A stretch of 43,221 nt of DNA from Acidobacteriota bacterium (GTDB lineage: Bacteria; Acidobacteriota; Vicinamibacteria; Marinacidobacterales; Marinacidobacteraceae). Below are positions 8,042 through 15,458 of this stretch, piece after piece. How positions within the stretch are numbered: position 1 is the stretch's first letter; each line of letters opens with the position of its first letter. The position numbers and the translations under genes were made by a program. Location: the NCBI GenBank assembly GCA_009840635.1, contig VXNL01000100.1, forward strand, positions 1-43,221, given 5' to 3'. Below the pieces are notes generated by a model. It was given only the letters and a program-made list of their open reading frames with translations. It ran no database searches and was not told the origin of the DNA.

Positions 8042-8983
8042 ATGTCCCGCTGGATACGGAGAAGCGCGCCGGCCGGCCTGGCCGCTGCTCTCCTGGCGGC
8101 CGTCCTGGGGACTCTCGCCACCGCGGCGGTCCGCCAGACCCGGCAGGATCCGTTCCGCATCCAGGTGCAGGTGGAGGCGGTCAACCTGGGGGTGGCGGTG
8201 ACGGACGAGCGCGGTCGCTTCGTCTCCGGCCTGACGGCTGACGATTTCGTGGTTCGGGAGGACGGAGTTCCCCAGCAGATCAGCTTCTTCGCGGCCGAGG
8301 CGGCCCCGCTCACGATCCTGGTGCTCCTCGACGCCTCCCTGAGCATGAGGGTGAGCCTCGACTACGTGAAGGAGGCCGCCGCCACCTTCGTGGACCGGTT
8401 GTGGGAGGGTGACGTCGCCATGATCGGCGAGTTCAACGACCGGGTCCGGTTCGGAGGCGAGTTCACCGACGATCGGTTTCGCCTTACGGCAAACATCATG
8501 GCCCTCGACCCCCTGGGGCCGACCGCGCTCTACGACGCCTCGATCATGGCCCTCGAGCGGCTCCATTTCGCTGACGGGGACCGAAAGGCGCTCCTGATCT
8601 TCACCGACGGCGACGACTCGCGGAGCATGGGGTTCGGCAGCGAGATGAGCGCCGGCGACGCCATCGAGGCCGCCCGGCTCACCGACGCCGTCGTCTACGC
8701 CATCGGGTTCGAGGGAAACGGCGCCCGGGTCAACAAGCGGTTCCTGCGACGGCTTACGGAAGAGACCGGCGGTCAGGCGCTCTTTCCGGAGCGGACCGGC
8801 GATCTCATCGGCAGCTTCGCCCGGATCGAGGCGGACATGCACGCCCAGTACCGGCTGGCCTACATCCCGCGAGAGGCGGAAAGGGACGGCGAGTGGCGCG
8901 AGATCGAGGTGTCGGTCCGGGGGCGCCGCGACCTGCTGGCGCGCACCCGGAACGGCTACTACGCGTTCCCGAGCGAGGAGTGA
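8042..8983 (+). CDS. Secreted VWFA-domain protein (acidobacterial VWFA-related family)
   Basis: From the ATG at 8042 the product is 313 residues with a signal-peptide-like N-terminus (hydrophobic 10-30). The sequence VNLGVAVTDERGRFVSGLTADDFVVREDG before a von Willebrand A domain is the hallmark arrangement of the VWFA-related family best known from Acidobacteriota. The MIDAS is complete: DASLS (Asp97, Ser99, Ser101), a later Thr in GPTALYDAS, and Asp in IFTDGDDS. VWA domains bind protein partners through a metal ion; no partner is known here. Upstream in-frame codons to 7811 run through the divergent promoter region and are not used. Confidence 0.85.
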   Translation: MSRWIRRSAPAGLAAALLAAVLGTLATAAVRQTRQDPFRIQVQVEAVNLGVAVTDERGRFVSGLTADDFVVREDGVPQQISFFAAEAAPLTILVLLDASLSMRVSLDYVKEAAATFVDRLWEGDVAMIGEFNDRVRFGGEFTDDRFRLTANIMALDPLGPTALYDASIMALERLHFADGDRKALLIFTDGDDSRSMGFGSEMSAGDAIEAARLTDAVVYAIGFEGNGARVNKRFLRRLTEETGGQALFPERTGDLIGSFARIEADMHAQYRLAYIPREAERDGEWREIEVSVRGRRDLLARTRNGYYAFPSEE

Positions 8984-9025
8984 ACCAGCGCGAGCGCCAT
9001 CCGGGCTGAACAGCCAGGCATGTTT

Positions 9026-9070
9026 CGCTCCCCGATGGGGAGCGATGCCGGCCGGAGGCCGGCGCTCCAA
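9026..9070. repeat. Double hairpin with palindromic repeat copy, convergent gene end
   Basis: Two adjacent perfect hairpins are present: CGCTCCCC/GGGGAGCG around GAT (9026-9044), then GCCGGCC/GGCCGGC around GGA (9047-9063), followed by GCTCCAAG. The second is a member of the repeat family also seen at 10781-10805 and 33087-33111. The site lies between the convergent VWFA and dihydropyrimidinase genes, so a transcription-end role in both directions is likely. Confidence 0.65.
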
Positions 9071-9088
9071 GTCGGGGGCACCACGACC

Positions 9089-10528
9089 TCAGGGCGCCTG
9101 CCACTTCCCGCGGCGCAGCAGTTCGCCGCTGCCTGACCCGGCCAGGATCTCGCCGTCCTCGTAGACGACCTCTCCCCGGCGCAGCGTCATCACGGGCCAG
9201 CCGGTGACCTCCCAGCCCGAATAGACCGAGAAGCCGGTCCCTGAGAACATGTCCTCGTCGCGGATGGTGCGCGTCTCGTCCGGATCCCAGAGGACGATGT
9301 CGGCGTCGGAGCCCACCGCAACCGTGCCCTTTCGCGGATAGAGGCCGAAGAGCTTGGCGGCGTTGGTCGAGGTGACGGCCACGAAGCGCTCCTCGGTGAT
9401 GCGCCCCTGGACGACGCCCTCGGACCAGAGCATCGGCCGCACCACCTGGAGGTTGTTCAGGCCCGCCCGATGACGGGAGATGGTCTGCGACGGGTCCAGC
9501 TTTTCTTCGCGGAGGTACGCGACGTGGTCGGTGCCGAGCACGTGCACGGATCCGCTCGCGAGGCCGGCCCAGAGCGCGTCCTGGTCGCGTTGCTCGCGCA
9601 GCGGTGGCTGCCCCACGTAGAGCCCGCGGTCCGGGTCCTCGAAGCGCGCCCGAGTGAAGTGGAGATAGATGGGGCGGGTCTCGACGAAGACGCCGAGCCC
9701 GCGGTCCCGGGCATCCTGCAGCACCCGGAGCGCGCCTTCGGAGGAGACGTGAACCGCATAGATGGGTGCTCCGGTAGCCTCGGACATGGCGACTGCGCGC
9801 TGGGTGGCCACCACTTCCCCGACCACCGGGCGGCTCTCCGGGAAGTACTCGAGCGAGGTGCGTCCCGCGGCGGTGAGCTCGGCCACCGCGCGGGCGAGGA
9901 TGGGTCCGTCCTCGCAGTGCACCATGGTCAGGATGCCGGCCCGCCCCGCCGCGTCCATGGTCGCCAGGTAGCCGGGCACTGCGGCATCGAACCCGCTCCG
10001 CACCATGAAGATCTTGGTGCTCGTCTGGCCGGTCTCGGCGGCGAGGGTGGTCATCTGGCCTTCCTGGGTGGCGGGGTCGTTGATGCCGGCGTGCAGGATG
10101 ACGTCCGCGATCGACTGCTCACCAATGAGCGCCGCCTCGCGCTCGATGGCCTGGGCGAGCGTCCGCCCCTCGGCCGGGAAGGCGAAGTTCGAGATGGTGG
10201 TGATGCCTCCGGCGAGCGCCGCCTGCGACGCGGTGCGGTAGTCGTCGCGGAGCCGTCCCCCCAGGTGGACGTGTGGATCCACCCCGCCCGGCAGGACCAG
10301 CAGCCCGCCAGCGTCGATCGCGCGCGCGCCGGACGCCGCGGCCAGTCCGGTCCCGATCTCGACGATGGCCCCGTCCCGCACCCGCACGTCCGCGTCGAAT
10401 CGTCCCTCCGAGGTGACCACCGTGCCCCCGCTGATGACGAGCTCCTGCGCGGCGAGCCCGGGTGCGAACGCTCCCGCCGCCAGCAGGCCGGCCGACAGGA
10501 GGGTGGAGAAATTCAGCAGGGGGGTCAT
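9089..10528 (-). CDS. Exported dihydropyrimidinase/hydantoinase-like cyclic amidohydrolase
   Basis: The ATG at 10528 has AGGAGG five bases upstream, giving 479 residues; the longer frame to 10633 lacks support. A signal peptide (to about LAAQ, residue 28) precedes an amidohydrolase barrel. Metal-site residues match D-hydantoinases and dihydropyrimidinases: His86 and His88 (DPHVHLG), carboxylatable Lys172 (STKIFMV), His204 (VHCED), His260 (VHVSSEG) and Asp334 (GTDHVAY). The family opens cyclic amides such as dihydrouracil, hydantoin or allantoin. Export is unusual, since characterised members are cytosolic. The substrate cannot be decided; no pyrimidine or purine catabolic partner gene is adjacent. 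Confidence 0.88.
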   Translation of the reverse strand: MTPLLNFSTLLSAGLLAAGAFAPGLAAQELVISGGTVVTSEGRFDADVRVRDGAIVEIGTGLAAASGARAIDAGGLLVLPGGVDPHVHLGGRLRDDYRTASQAALAGGITTISNFAFPAEGRTLAQAIEREAALIGEQSIADVILHAGINDPATQEGQMTTLAAETGQTSTKIFMVRSGFDAAVPGYLATMDAAGRAGILTMVHCEDGPILARAVAELTAAGRTSLEYFPESRPVVGEVVATQRAVAMSEATGAPIYAVHVSSEGALRVLQDARDRGLGVFVETRPIYLHFTRARFEDPDRGLYVGQPPLREQRDQDALWAGLASGSVHVLGTDHVAYLREEKLDPSQTISRHRAGLNNLQVVRPMLWSEGVVQGRITEERFVAVTSTNAAKLFGLYPRKGTVAVGSDADIVLWDPDETRTIRDEDMFSGTGFSVYSGWEVTGWPVMTLRRGEVVYEDGEILAGSGSGELLRRGKWQAP

Positions 10529-10780
10529 GGCGTCCTCCTGGGCGGCGGGTCGGCGTCGAAGCGCACGATAGCCGAGACGGGCGCCCGGCCTCCAGAGCGC
10601 GCCGGCCGCGAGCCCTATGGACGGCGCCAGCACGCCGGCCTGGGTCTCCGCCGCCGCGCTGTGCGACCGAACGTCCCTACGCCCTCTGCGGCCCTACCGG
10701 CGGCTTGCCGGCCGAGGAGTAAACGGCGCGTGCGCCATCCGGAAACATGGCAACGTGCGTTTCGCCTCCCTACGGCCGGC

Positions 10781-10818
10781 GATGCCGGCCAGAGGCCGGC
10801 GCTCCGGGCCGGCGCTCC
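10781..10818. repeat. Palindromic intergenic repeat copy after the oxidase operon
   Basis: GATGCCGGCC-AGA-GGCCGGCGCTCC occupies 10781-10805 and a partial GGCCGGCGCTCC repeat follows at 10807-10818. The preceding TTTCGCCTCCCTACGGCC also resembles sequence next to the copies at 9044 and (reverse strand) 33111, so the repeated unit extends beyond the hairpin. It sits 7 bases after the last gene of the respiratory operon and probably forms its mRNA end. The rest of 10529-10780 shows no gene. Confidence 0.6.
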
Positions 10819-10824
10819 ACGCGG

Positions 10825-11127
10825 TCAGGAGGTGACGCTGACCGGTTCGTCGGCGGGAAGCAGTTCGGCGCGGACTCCCGGCACGGTCACCGCGGCGGGC
10901 CGCCGCGCGCGTCGCCGGCGCGAGAGCAGCACGTAGCCGGCCCCCGACGCGAAGACCGCGTACGGCATCGCCAGCAGGAACAGGATCGCGTTGTTGAAGC
11001 TGGCCGCAACCTCTTCGTTCTGCTCGAGTGCGGTCCGGCACATGGAGCACTGGGCGGACCCGTCGGCGGGGAACAGCGCCAGGAGCACCGCCACCGCGAT
11101 CAGGACGAGCAGGCCGGAACGGGACAT
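10825..11127 (-). CDS. Small CxxC membrane protein at the end of the oxidase operon
   Basis: The protein has 100 residues. An N-terminal hydrophobic segment with signal-peptide character ends near SAQ and is followed at once by CSMC (a CxxC pair), a short acidic linker (ALEQNEEV), a second transmembrane helix (about 46-70) and a very basic segment (RRRRARR). That predicts a periplasmic CxxC next to a membrane anchor. I do not recognise a named family. Its place as the last gene, five bases after subunit IV, suggests a job in oxidase assembly, for example copper or thiol handling, but this is inference. Confidence 0.75.
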   Translation of the reverse strand: MSRSGLLVLIAVAVLLALFPADGSAQCSMCRTALEQNEEVAASFNNAILFLLAMPYAVFASGAGYVLLSRRRRARRPAAVTVPGVRAELLPADEPVSVTS

Positions 11128-11132
11128 CGCGG

Positions 11133-11450
11133 TCAGCCCGAGTATTCCCTCAGGTTCTGGAACGAGTCGAGGATGTGGCCGCCGTCGTAGGCCGGGAGCA
11201 CGAACATCAGGATCGCGGTCACGAACAGCCCGACCAGCACCGTCATGATCAGCCCCATGTGCTCGAACTTGAGGTGCATGTAGTAGAAGATGATCAGGGT
11301 GGCCTTGATCGCCGATCCGAAGAGCAGGACGACGACCGCCAGGGCGGCGGGCAGGTTCGCGCCTTCGATCGCGATCATGAGGAGGGTGACGGCGAGGAGC
11401 ACCACCCAGAGGAGCCAGTAGAAGCGGTAGGGATGGGCGTCGGTTGACAC
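11133..11450 (-). CDS. Cytochrome c oxidase subunit IV (prokaryotic type)
   Basis: This 105-residue protein has three hydrophobic helices (about 10-30, 33-58 and 66-88). The helix II segment with KATLIIFYYMHLKFEH matches prokaryotic cytochrome oxidase subunit IV, where a conserved His/Lys pair marks the helix end. The subunit is small, has no cofactor and stabilises subunits I and III. It starts 10 bases after the second subunit III gene and is followed by the CxxC protein, within one transcript. Confidence 0.85.
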   Translation of the reverse strand: MSTDAHPYRFYWLLWVVLLAVTLLMIAIEGANLPAALAVVVLLFGSAIKATLIIFYYMHLKFEHMGLIMTVLVGLFVTAILMFVLPAYDGGHILDSFQNLREYSG

Positions 11451-11460
11451 TTGGCTTCTC

Positions 11461-12066
11461 CTAGACCAGATAGAAGAGGGCGAAGACGAAGACCCAGACC
11501 AGGTCCACGAAGTGCCAGTAGAGGCCGGCGTTCTCGACGCCGGCGGGGGAATAGCGGCCCATGGCGGCGCGGATCGCCACCACCAGCAGCACGATCACGC
11601 CGGTGAGGACGTGGAACCCGTGGAAGCCGGTGATGATGAAGAAGAACTGGCTGAAGGTGGGCGAGCCCCACGGATTGCTGGTGATTCCGCCGCCATCGCC
11701 GATGAAGATGGACCACTCGTAGGCCTGCATCCCGAGGAAGATGAAGCCTCCGAGGATGGTGAGCCAGACGAACTTGGCGGCAGTCTTCGGGCGCCCGAGC
11801 TCGGCCGCCTTCACCCCGCACGCCATGGTGGCGGACGAGGTGATCAGCACGAACGTCATCGTCGCGATGTAGGTGAGGCTGAAGACCTCGCTCTGCGTCG
11901 GCCAGTCTCCGGTGGCAATCCGCACCACGCCGTAGCTGACCAGCAGGCCCGCGAACAGCAGCGCGTCGGTGACGATGAAGAACCACATCATCATCTTTTG
12001 CCAGGTCACACCGAAGGGGCTCGCACCGCCCCCCCAGTCCGCCTGAGCAATCGCGGTCTGGCTCAT
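11461..12066 (-). CDS. ctaE: Cytochrome c oxidase subunit III (copy A)
   Basis: The 201-residue product has five predicted membrane helices and the subunit III hallmarks: an early MWFFIVTDALLFAGL helix, QAYEWS in the middle, GFHGFHVLTGV and the C-terminal YWHFVDLVWVFVFALFYLV. Subunit III sits beside subunit I, stabilises it and helps the proton pathway. It follows another subunit III-like gene (copy B) after a 43-base gap. Copy A is closer to the standard short heme-copper oxidase subunit III, so it is likely the true structural subunit. Gene symbol by family analogy. Confidence 0.9.
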   Translation of the reverse strand: MSQTAIAQADWGGGASPFGVTWQKMMMWFFIVTDALLFAGLLVSYGVVRIATGDWPTQSEVFSLTYIATMTFVLITSSATMACGVKAAELGRPKTAAKFVWLTILGGFIFLGMQAYEWSIFIGDGGGITSNPWGSPTFSQFFFIITGFHGFHVLTGVIVLLVVAIRAAMGRYSPAGVENAGLYWHFVDLVWVFVFALFYLV

Positions 12067-12109
12067 GCGTCCTCCTCTCCCAGTCGGCGTCCCGATTGCG
12101 AAACAGGCA

Positions 12110-12706
12110 TCAGCCGAGAAGAGACAGTACGGCCAGCAGATAGATCCACAGGCCGCCTACGAAATGCCAGTAGATGGCGGTCAGGGTGGGCGCGTCCGAG
12201 CGCCCCGGAACGAGCCGGCCGGCGGCGGCCAGCCCGAACAGTGCCAGCAGGGCGACGACGCCCGCCAGCAGATGGACGGCGTGGACCCCGGTCAACACGA
12301 AGAAGAAGGAACTCTTCGGGTGGCTCTGGAGGTAGATCCCGGCCTCGTTGAGCGACAGCCAGGCGGCGTACTGACTCGCCAGGAAACCGGTCCCGAGCGC
12401 CGCGGTCGCGGCGCTCCACGACCGGAAGGACGGGAGGCTGCCGCGCTGGAAGGCCCGCCGGGCCAGCTCGAGGGTGAGCGAACTGCCCACGATCAGCGCC
12501 GTACTCATCCAGAGGACCGGAGGCAGCTCGAGGGCCGCCCAGTCCCCGCCCCCGCTCCGCACGATGTAGGCGGAGGTGAAGGCCGCGAACAGCATCGTGA
12601 TCCCGCCGAGGGCCACCAACAGGCCGAGGCGGTTGATGTGACGGCGGTCGGCAGGGGTCCGCGCCGCGTCGATGGGCGCGGCGGCTCCGGCGGTGGTCGA
12701 ACTCAT
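12110..12706 (-). CDS. Cytochrome c oxidase subunit III paralogue (copy B)
   Basis: From the ATG at 12706 (198 residues) the protein has five hydrophobic helices and retains subunit III end motifs: FFVLTGVHAVHLLAGV and TAIYWHFVGGLWIYLLAVL. Other positions differ strongly from copy A; for example YWHFVG replaces YWHFVD and the start is Ala/Thr-rich. In heme-copper oxidase operons a second subunit III-like protein can be structural or an assembly partner. It lies 32 bases after subunit I. The frame extends to 12751 but the first 15 residues are not convincing. Confidence 0.85.
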   Translation of the reverse strand: MSSTTAGAAAPIDAARTPADRRHINRLGLLVALGGITMLFAAFTSAYIVRSGGGDWAALELPPVLWMSTALIVGSSLTLELARRAFQRGSLPSFRSWSAATAALGTGFLASQYAAWLSLNEAGIYLQSHPKSSFFFVLTGVHAVHLLAGVVALLALFGLAAAGRLVPGRSDAPTLTAIYWHFVGGLWIYLLAVLSLLG

Positions 12707-12738
12707 CGGGGAACCTGCCTTCGGCATCCTGAGCTGAC

Positions 12739-14463
12739 TCAGGCCTCCCACTGCGGCGTGAAGTCACGCTTCTTGCCGGGCTCGGAGTAGTCGTAGGGCC
12801 AGCGGTGGGCCGGCGGAATCTCGCCCTCCCAGTTGCCGTGCCCCGGGTGGGCCGGCGCGGACCATTCGAGGCCGGCCGCGTTCCACGGGTTCGCGGTGGC
12901 CGGCGCGCCCCGCCGCATGCTCACGAAGTAGTTGTAGATGAAGACCAGCTGCCCGGCGAACAGCACGAAGGCGGAGATCGTGATGAACAGGTTCACCGGC
13001 TGGAGCGGCTGCAGGAACTCGTAGACGTTCGGGTCGTAGATGCGGCGCATCATTCCCGAGACGCCCAGGTAGTGCATGGGGAAGAACACCGCGTAGTAGG
13101 CGACGAACGTGATCCAGAAGTGGATCTTCCCGAGACGTTCGCTCAGCATCCTGCCGAACATCTTGGGATACCAGTAGTAGACCGCCCCGAAGGCTCCGAA
13201 GAGCCCGGCGCCCGCCATGATGAAGTGGAAGTGCCCCACGACGAAGTAGGTGTCGTGCAACTGGATGTCCACGGCGTTCGTCCCGAGGAAGATGCCGGTG
13301 AGGCCACCGGTCACGAACAGCGAGACCACGCCCAGCCCGAACAGGGAGGCGCTCGTGAATTGGATCCTCGCTCGGGCGATCGTGAACAGCCAGTTGAACG
13401 CCTTCACCGCCGAGGGGATGGCGATCGCGAGCGTGGTCACCACGAAGAGGCTGCCGAGGAACGGGCTCATCCCGCTCACGAACATGTGGTGGCCCCAGAC
13501 CAGGAAGCTGAGGGTGCCGATCGCCATGATCGCGTACACCATCGACCGGTAGCCGAAGATGGGCCGGCGGCAGAAGGTGGCCAGGATGTCCGATGTGAAC
13601 CCCATGGCCGGCAGCATGATGATGTAGACCTCGGGGTGGCCGAGGAACCAGAAGAGGTGCTGCCAGAGCAGCGGCGTGCCGCCCTCGTGGGGCATCAGGG
13701 TGTCACCGATGAAGATGCCGGCCGGGAGGAAGAAGCTGGTTCCGAGGGAACGGTCGAAGGTCAGCAGCAGGGCGCCCGCGGCCAGCGCGGGGAAGGACAG
13801 CAGGCCCAGGATGCCGACCACGAACTGGGCCCAGGTGGTGAGCGGCATCCGCATCATCCGGAGCCCCTTCGTCCTGAGGTTCAGGATCGTCACCACGAAG
13901 TTGAGGCCGCCCATGGTGAAGGAGGCCACGAAGAAGATCATCCCGACCAGCCAGAGGGTCTGGCCCAGGCCGGACCCCGGTATGGCGCTCCGGATGCCCG
14001 AGAGCGGCGGGTAGGCCGTCCAGCCCGAGGCGGCGGCCCCACCCTCCACGAAGAAGGAGATGATGATGATGATCGCGCCGGGAACGACCGTCCAGAACGA
14101 CAGCATGTTCAGGAACGGGAACGCCATGTCCCGCGCCCCGATCTGGAGGGGGATCAGGAAGTTCCCGAAGCCGCTGACCGGCAGCAGCGAGAGCAGGAAG
14201 AACACCATGATCGTCCCGTGCATGGTGAACAGCGAGACGTAGAACTCGGGGGTCATGATCCCGCTGGCCATGCCGACGGGGAAGAGGTTCTCCAGGAAGG
14301 GCCAGGGCTGCGAGGGGAAGCCGAGCTGGAGGCGGATCAGCACCGCCAGGATCCCGCCGATGAACCCCATGCTCATCGCGAGCGTGAAGTACTGCTTGCC
14401 GATCATCTTGTGATCGAAGCTGAAGATGTACCTGCTCACGAAGCCTTGCTTTTCGTGCTCCAT
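12739..14463 (-). CDS. ctaD: Cytochrome c oxidase subunit I, A-type heme-copper oxidase
   Basis: The 574-residue, 12-helix catalytic subunit reduces oxygen to water and pumps protons. Ligands are complete: His82 and His413 for low-spin haem, His411 for the oxygen-binding haem, and His276, His325, His326 for CuB. The cross-linked Tyr280 lies in GHPEVY; Glu278 in the same motif and Lys354 (SAVKAFNW) mark an A1-type enzyme with D and K channels. The start has GGAG seven bases upstream. It is located between subunit II (60-base gap) and subunit III copy B. Haem type (a or o) cannot be determined from the sequence. Confidence 0.95.
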   Translation of the reverse strand: MEHEKQGFVSRYIFSFDHKMIGKQYFTLAMSMGFIGGILAVLIRLQLGFPSQPWPFLENLFPVGMASGIMTPEFYVSLFTMHGTIMVFFLLSLLPVSGFGNFLIPLQIGARDMAFPFLNMLSFWTVVPGAIIIIISFFVEGGAAASGWTAYPPLSGIRSAIPGSGLGQTLWLVGMIFFVASFTMGGLNFVVTILNLRTKGLRMMRMPLTTWAQFVVGILGLLSFPALAAGALLLTFDRSLGTSFFLPAGIFIGDTLMPHEGGTPLLWQHLFWFLGHPEVYIIMLPAMGFTSDILATFCRRPIFGYRSMVYAIMAIGTLSFLVWGHHMFVSGMSPFLGSLFVVTTLAIAIPSAVKAFNWLFTIARARIQFTSASLFGLGVVSLFVTGGLTGIFLGTNAVDIQLHDTYFVVGHFHFIMAGAGLFGAFGAVYYWYPKMFGRMLSERLGKIHFWITFVAYYAVFFPMHYLGVSGMMRRIYDPNVYEFLQPLQPVNLFITISAFVLFAGQLVFIYNYFVSMRRGAPATANPWNAAGLEWSAPAHPGHGNWEGEIPPAHRWPYDYSEPGKKRDFTPQWEA

Positions 14464-14523
14464 CGCGTTACTCCGTAGTTCTTGGGGGGATCCGCTTCCT
14501 GGTTCGATTCCTGATCTGCTCGC

Positions 14524-15393
14524 CTATTCCGCGGAGGCGGTCGGGGGGTCCGCCGCCGGGTCCGCCGCATCGGCCACCGCCGCCGGCGCGTTGTCGCTCA
14601 GCCACTGTTGATAGTCGGACTCTTCCATCACCTCGAGGAAGGCGCGCATCCGGTAGTGACCGAGTCCACAGAGCTCGGCGCACGCCACCTCGTAGCTCCC
14701 GGTCTTGACCGGGGTGAACCACACCTCGGTGGTCATGCCCGGCACCAGGTCCTGCTTCACCCGGAAGTTGGGAAGGAAAATGGCGTGCTGCACGTCCTTC
14801 GACCGCATCAGGATGCGCGCCGGACGGTTCACCGGGATCACCAGCTGGTTGGTGAGCACCCAGTCGTCCGCGGCGGCCGGGTCCGTCTCGTCGAGGCCGA
14901 TCTGGTTGTCGATGGCGTAGAGCGTGGGGTCGAAGCGGCCGAACTCGCCATCCGCGCCCGGGTAGTGGAAGTCCCACTGGAACTGCGCCCCGACGGCCAT
15001 CACCGTCACCGCGTCGTCCGGCGCCGGCCCCCGGACCCGGTCCCAGTAGATCAGGCCGGTGAAGACGATCGGGATGAGGATGGCCGCGGTTCCGATCGTC
15101 CAGGTGAGTTCGAGCTTGTGGCTTTCGTGCCAGTAGCTCGACTCGGCGCCGGGCCGGTCGCCGCGGTACCGGTAGATGACGTAGCCGAGCGCGAGCTGAT
15201 ACAGGATGTAGGCGGCCCCGGTGATCCCGAGGATCACGTAGTAGAGGTTGTCCAGATAGCCGCGGTCGGACGCCAGCTCGGGCACTCCGTAGCGAACGTA
15301 GTAGAGCGACGAGAGCACCACGATTGCCCAGATGACGACCGCCATGGCGATCCCCTGAAGACTTCCGCGGCTTCCCTTCGGTTCATCGGCCAT
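14524..15393 (-). CDS. ctaC: Cytochrome c oxidase subunit II with CuA site
   Basis: The 289-residue protein has three hydrophobic segments (about 13-33, 50-74, 95-116), one more than the usual two, and a periplasmic cupredoxin domain. The CuA centre is complete: His203, Cys238, Glu240, Cys242, His246 and Met249 in VACAELCGLGHYRM. It accepts electrons from a cytochrome c. There is no fused haem c domain, so this is not a caa3 enzyme. The C-terminal 25 residues are Ala/Pro/Asp-rich. AGGAGA precedes the start. Its upstream neighbour, the octahaem cytochrome (65-base gap), is the likely electron donor. Confidence 0.94.
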   Translation of the reverse strand: MADEPKGSRGSLQGIAMAVVIWAIVVLSSLYYVRYGVPELASDRGYLDNLYYVILGITGAAYILYQLALGYVIYRYRGDRPGAESSYWHESHKLELTWTIGTAAILIPIVFTGLIYWDRVRGPAPDDAVTVMAVGAQFQWDFHYPGADGEFGRFDPTLYAIDNQIGLDETDPAAADDWVLTNQLVIPVNRPARILMRSKDVQHAIFLPNFRVKQDLVPGMTTEVWFTPVKTGSYEVACAELCGLGHYRMRAFLEVMEESDYQQWLSDNAPAAVADAADPAADPPTASAE

Positions 15394-15458
15394 CTGATGT
15401 TTCTCCTGGGGTTACTGACGGAACGCTTGTCGGCCAAGGCGTCCCGGGGCGGCTTCGA

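Noticed and set aside
9000..9088. CRISPR repeats
   Set aside because: The palindromic units are not arranged with regular unique spacers; they are dispersed single intergenic copies.
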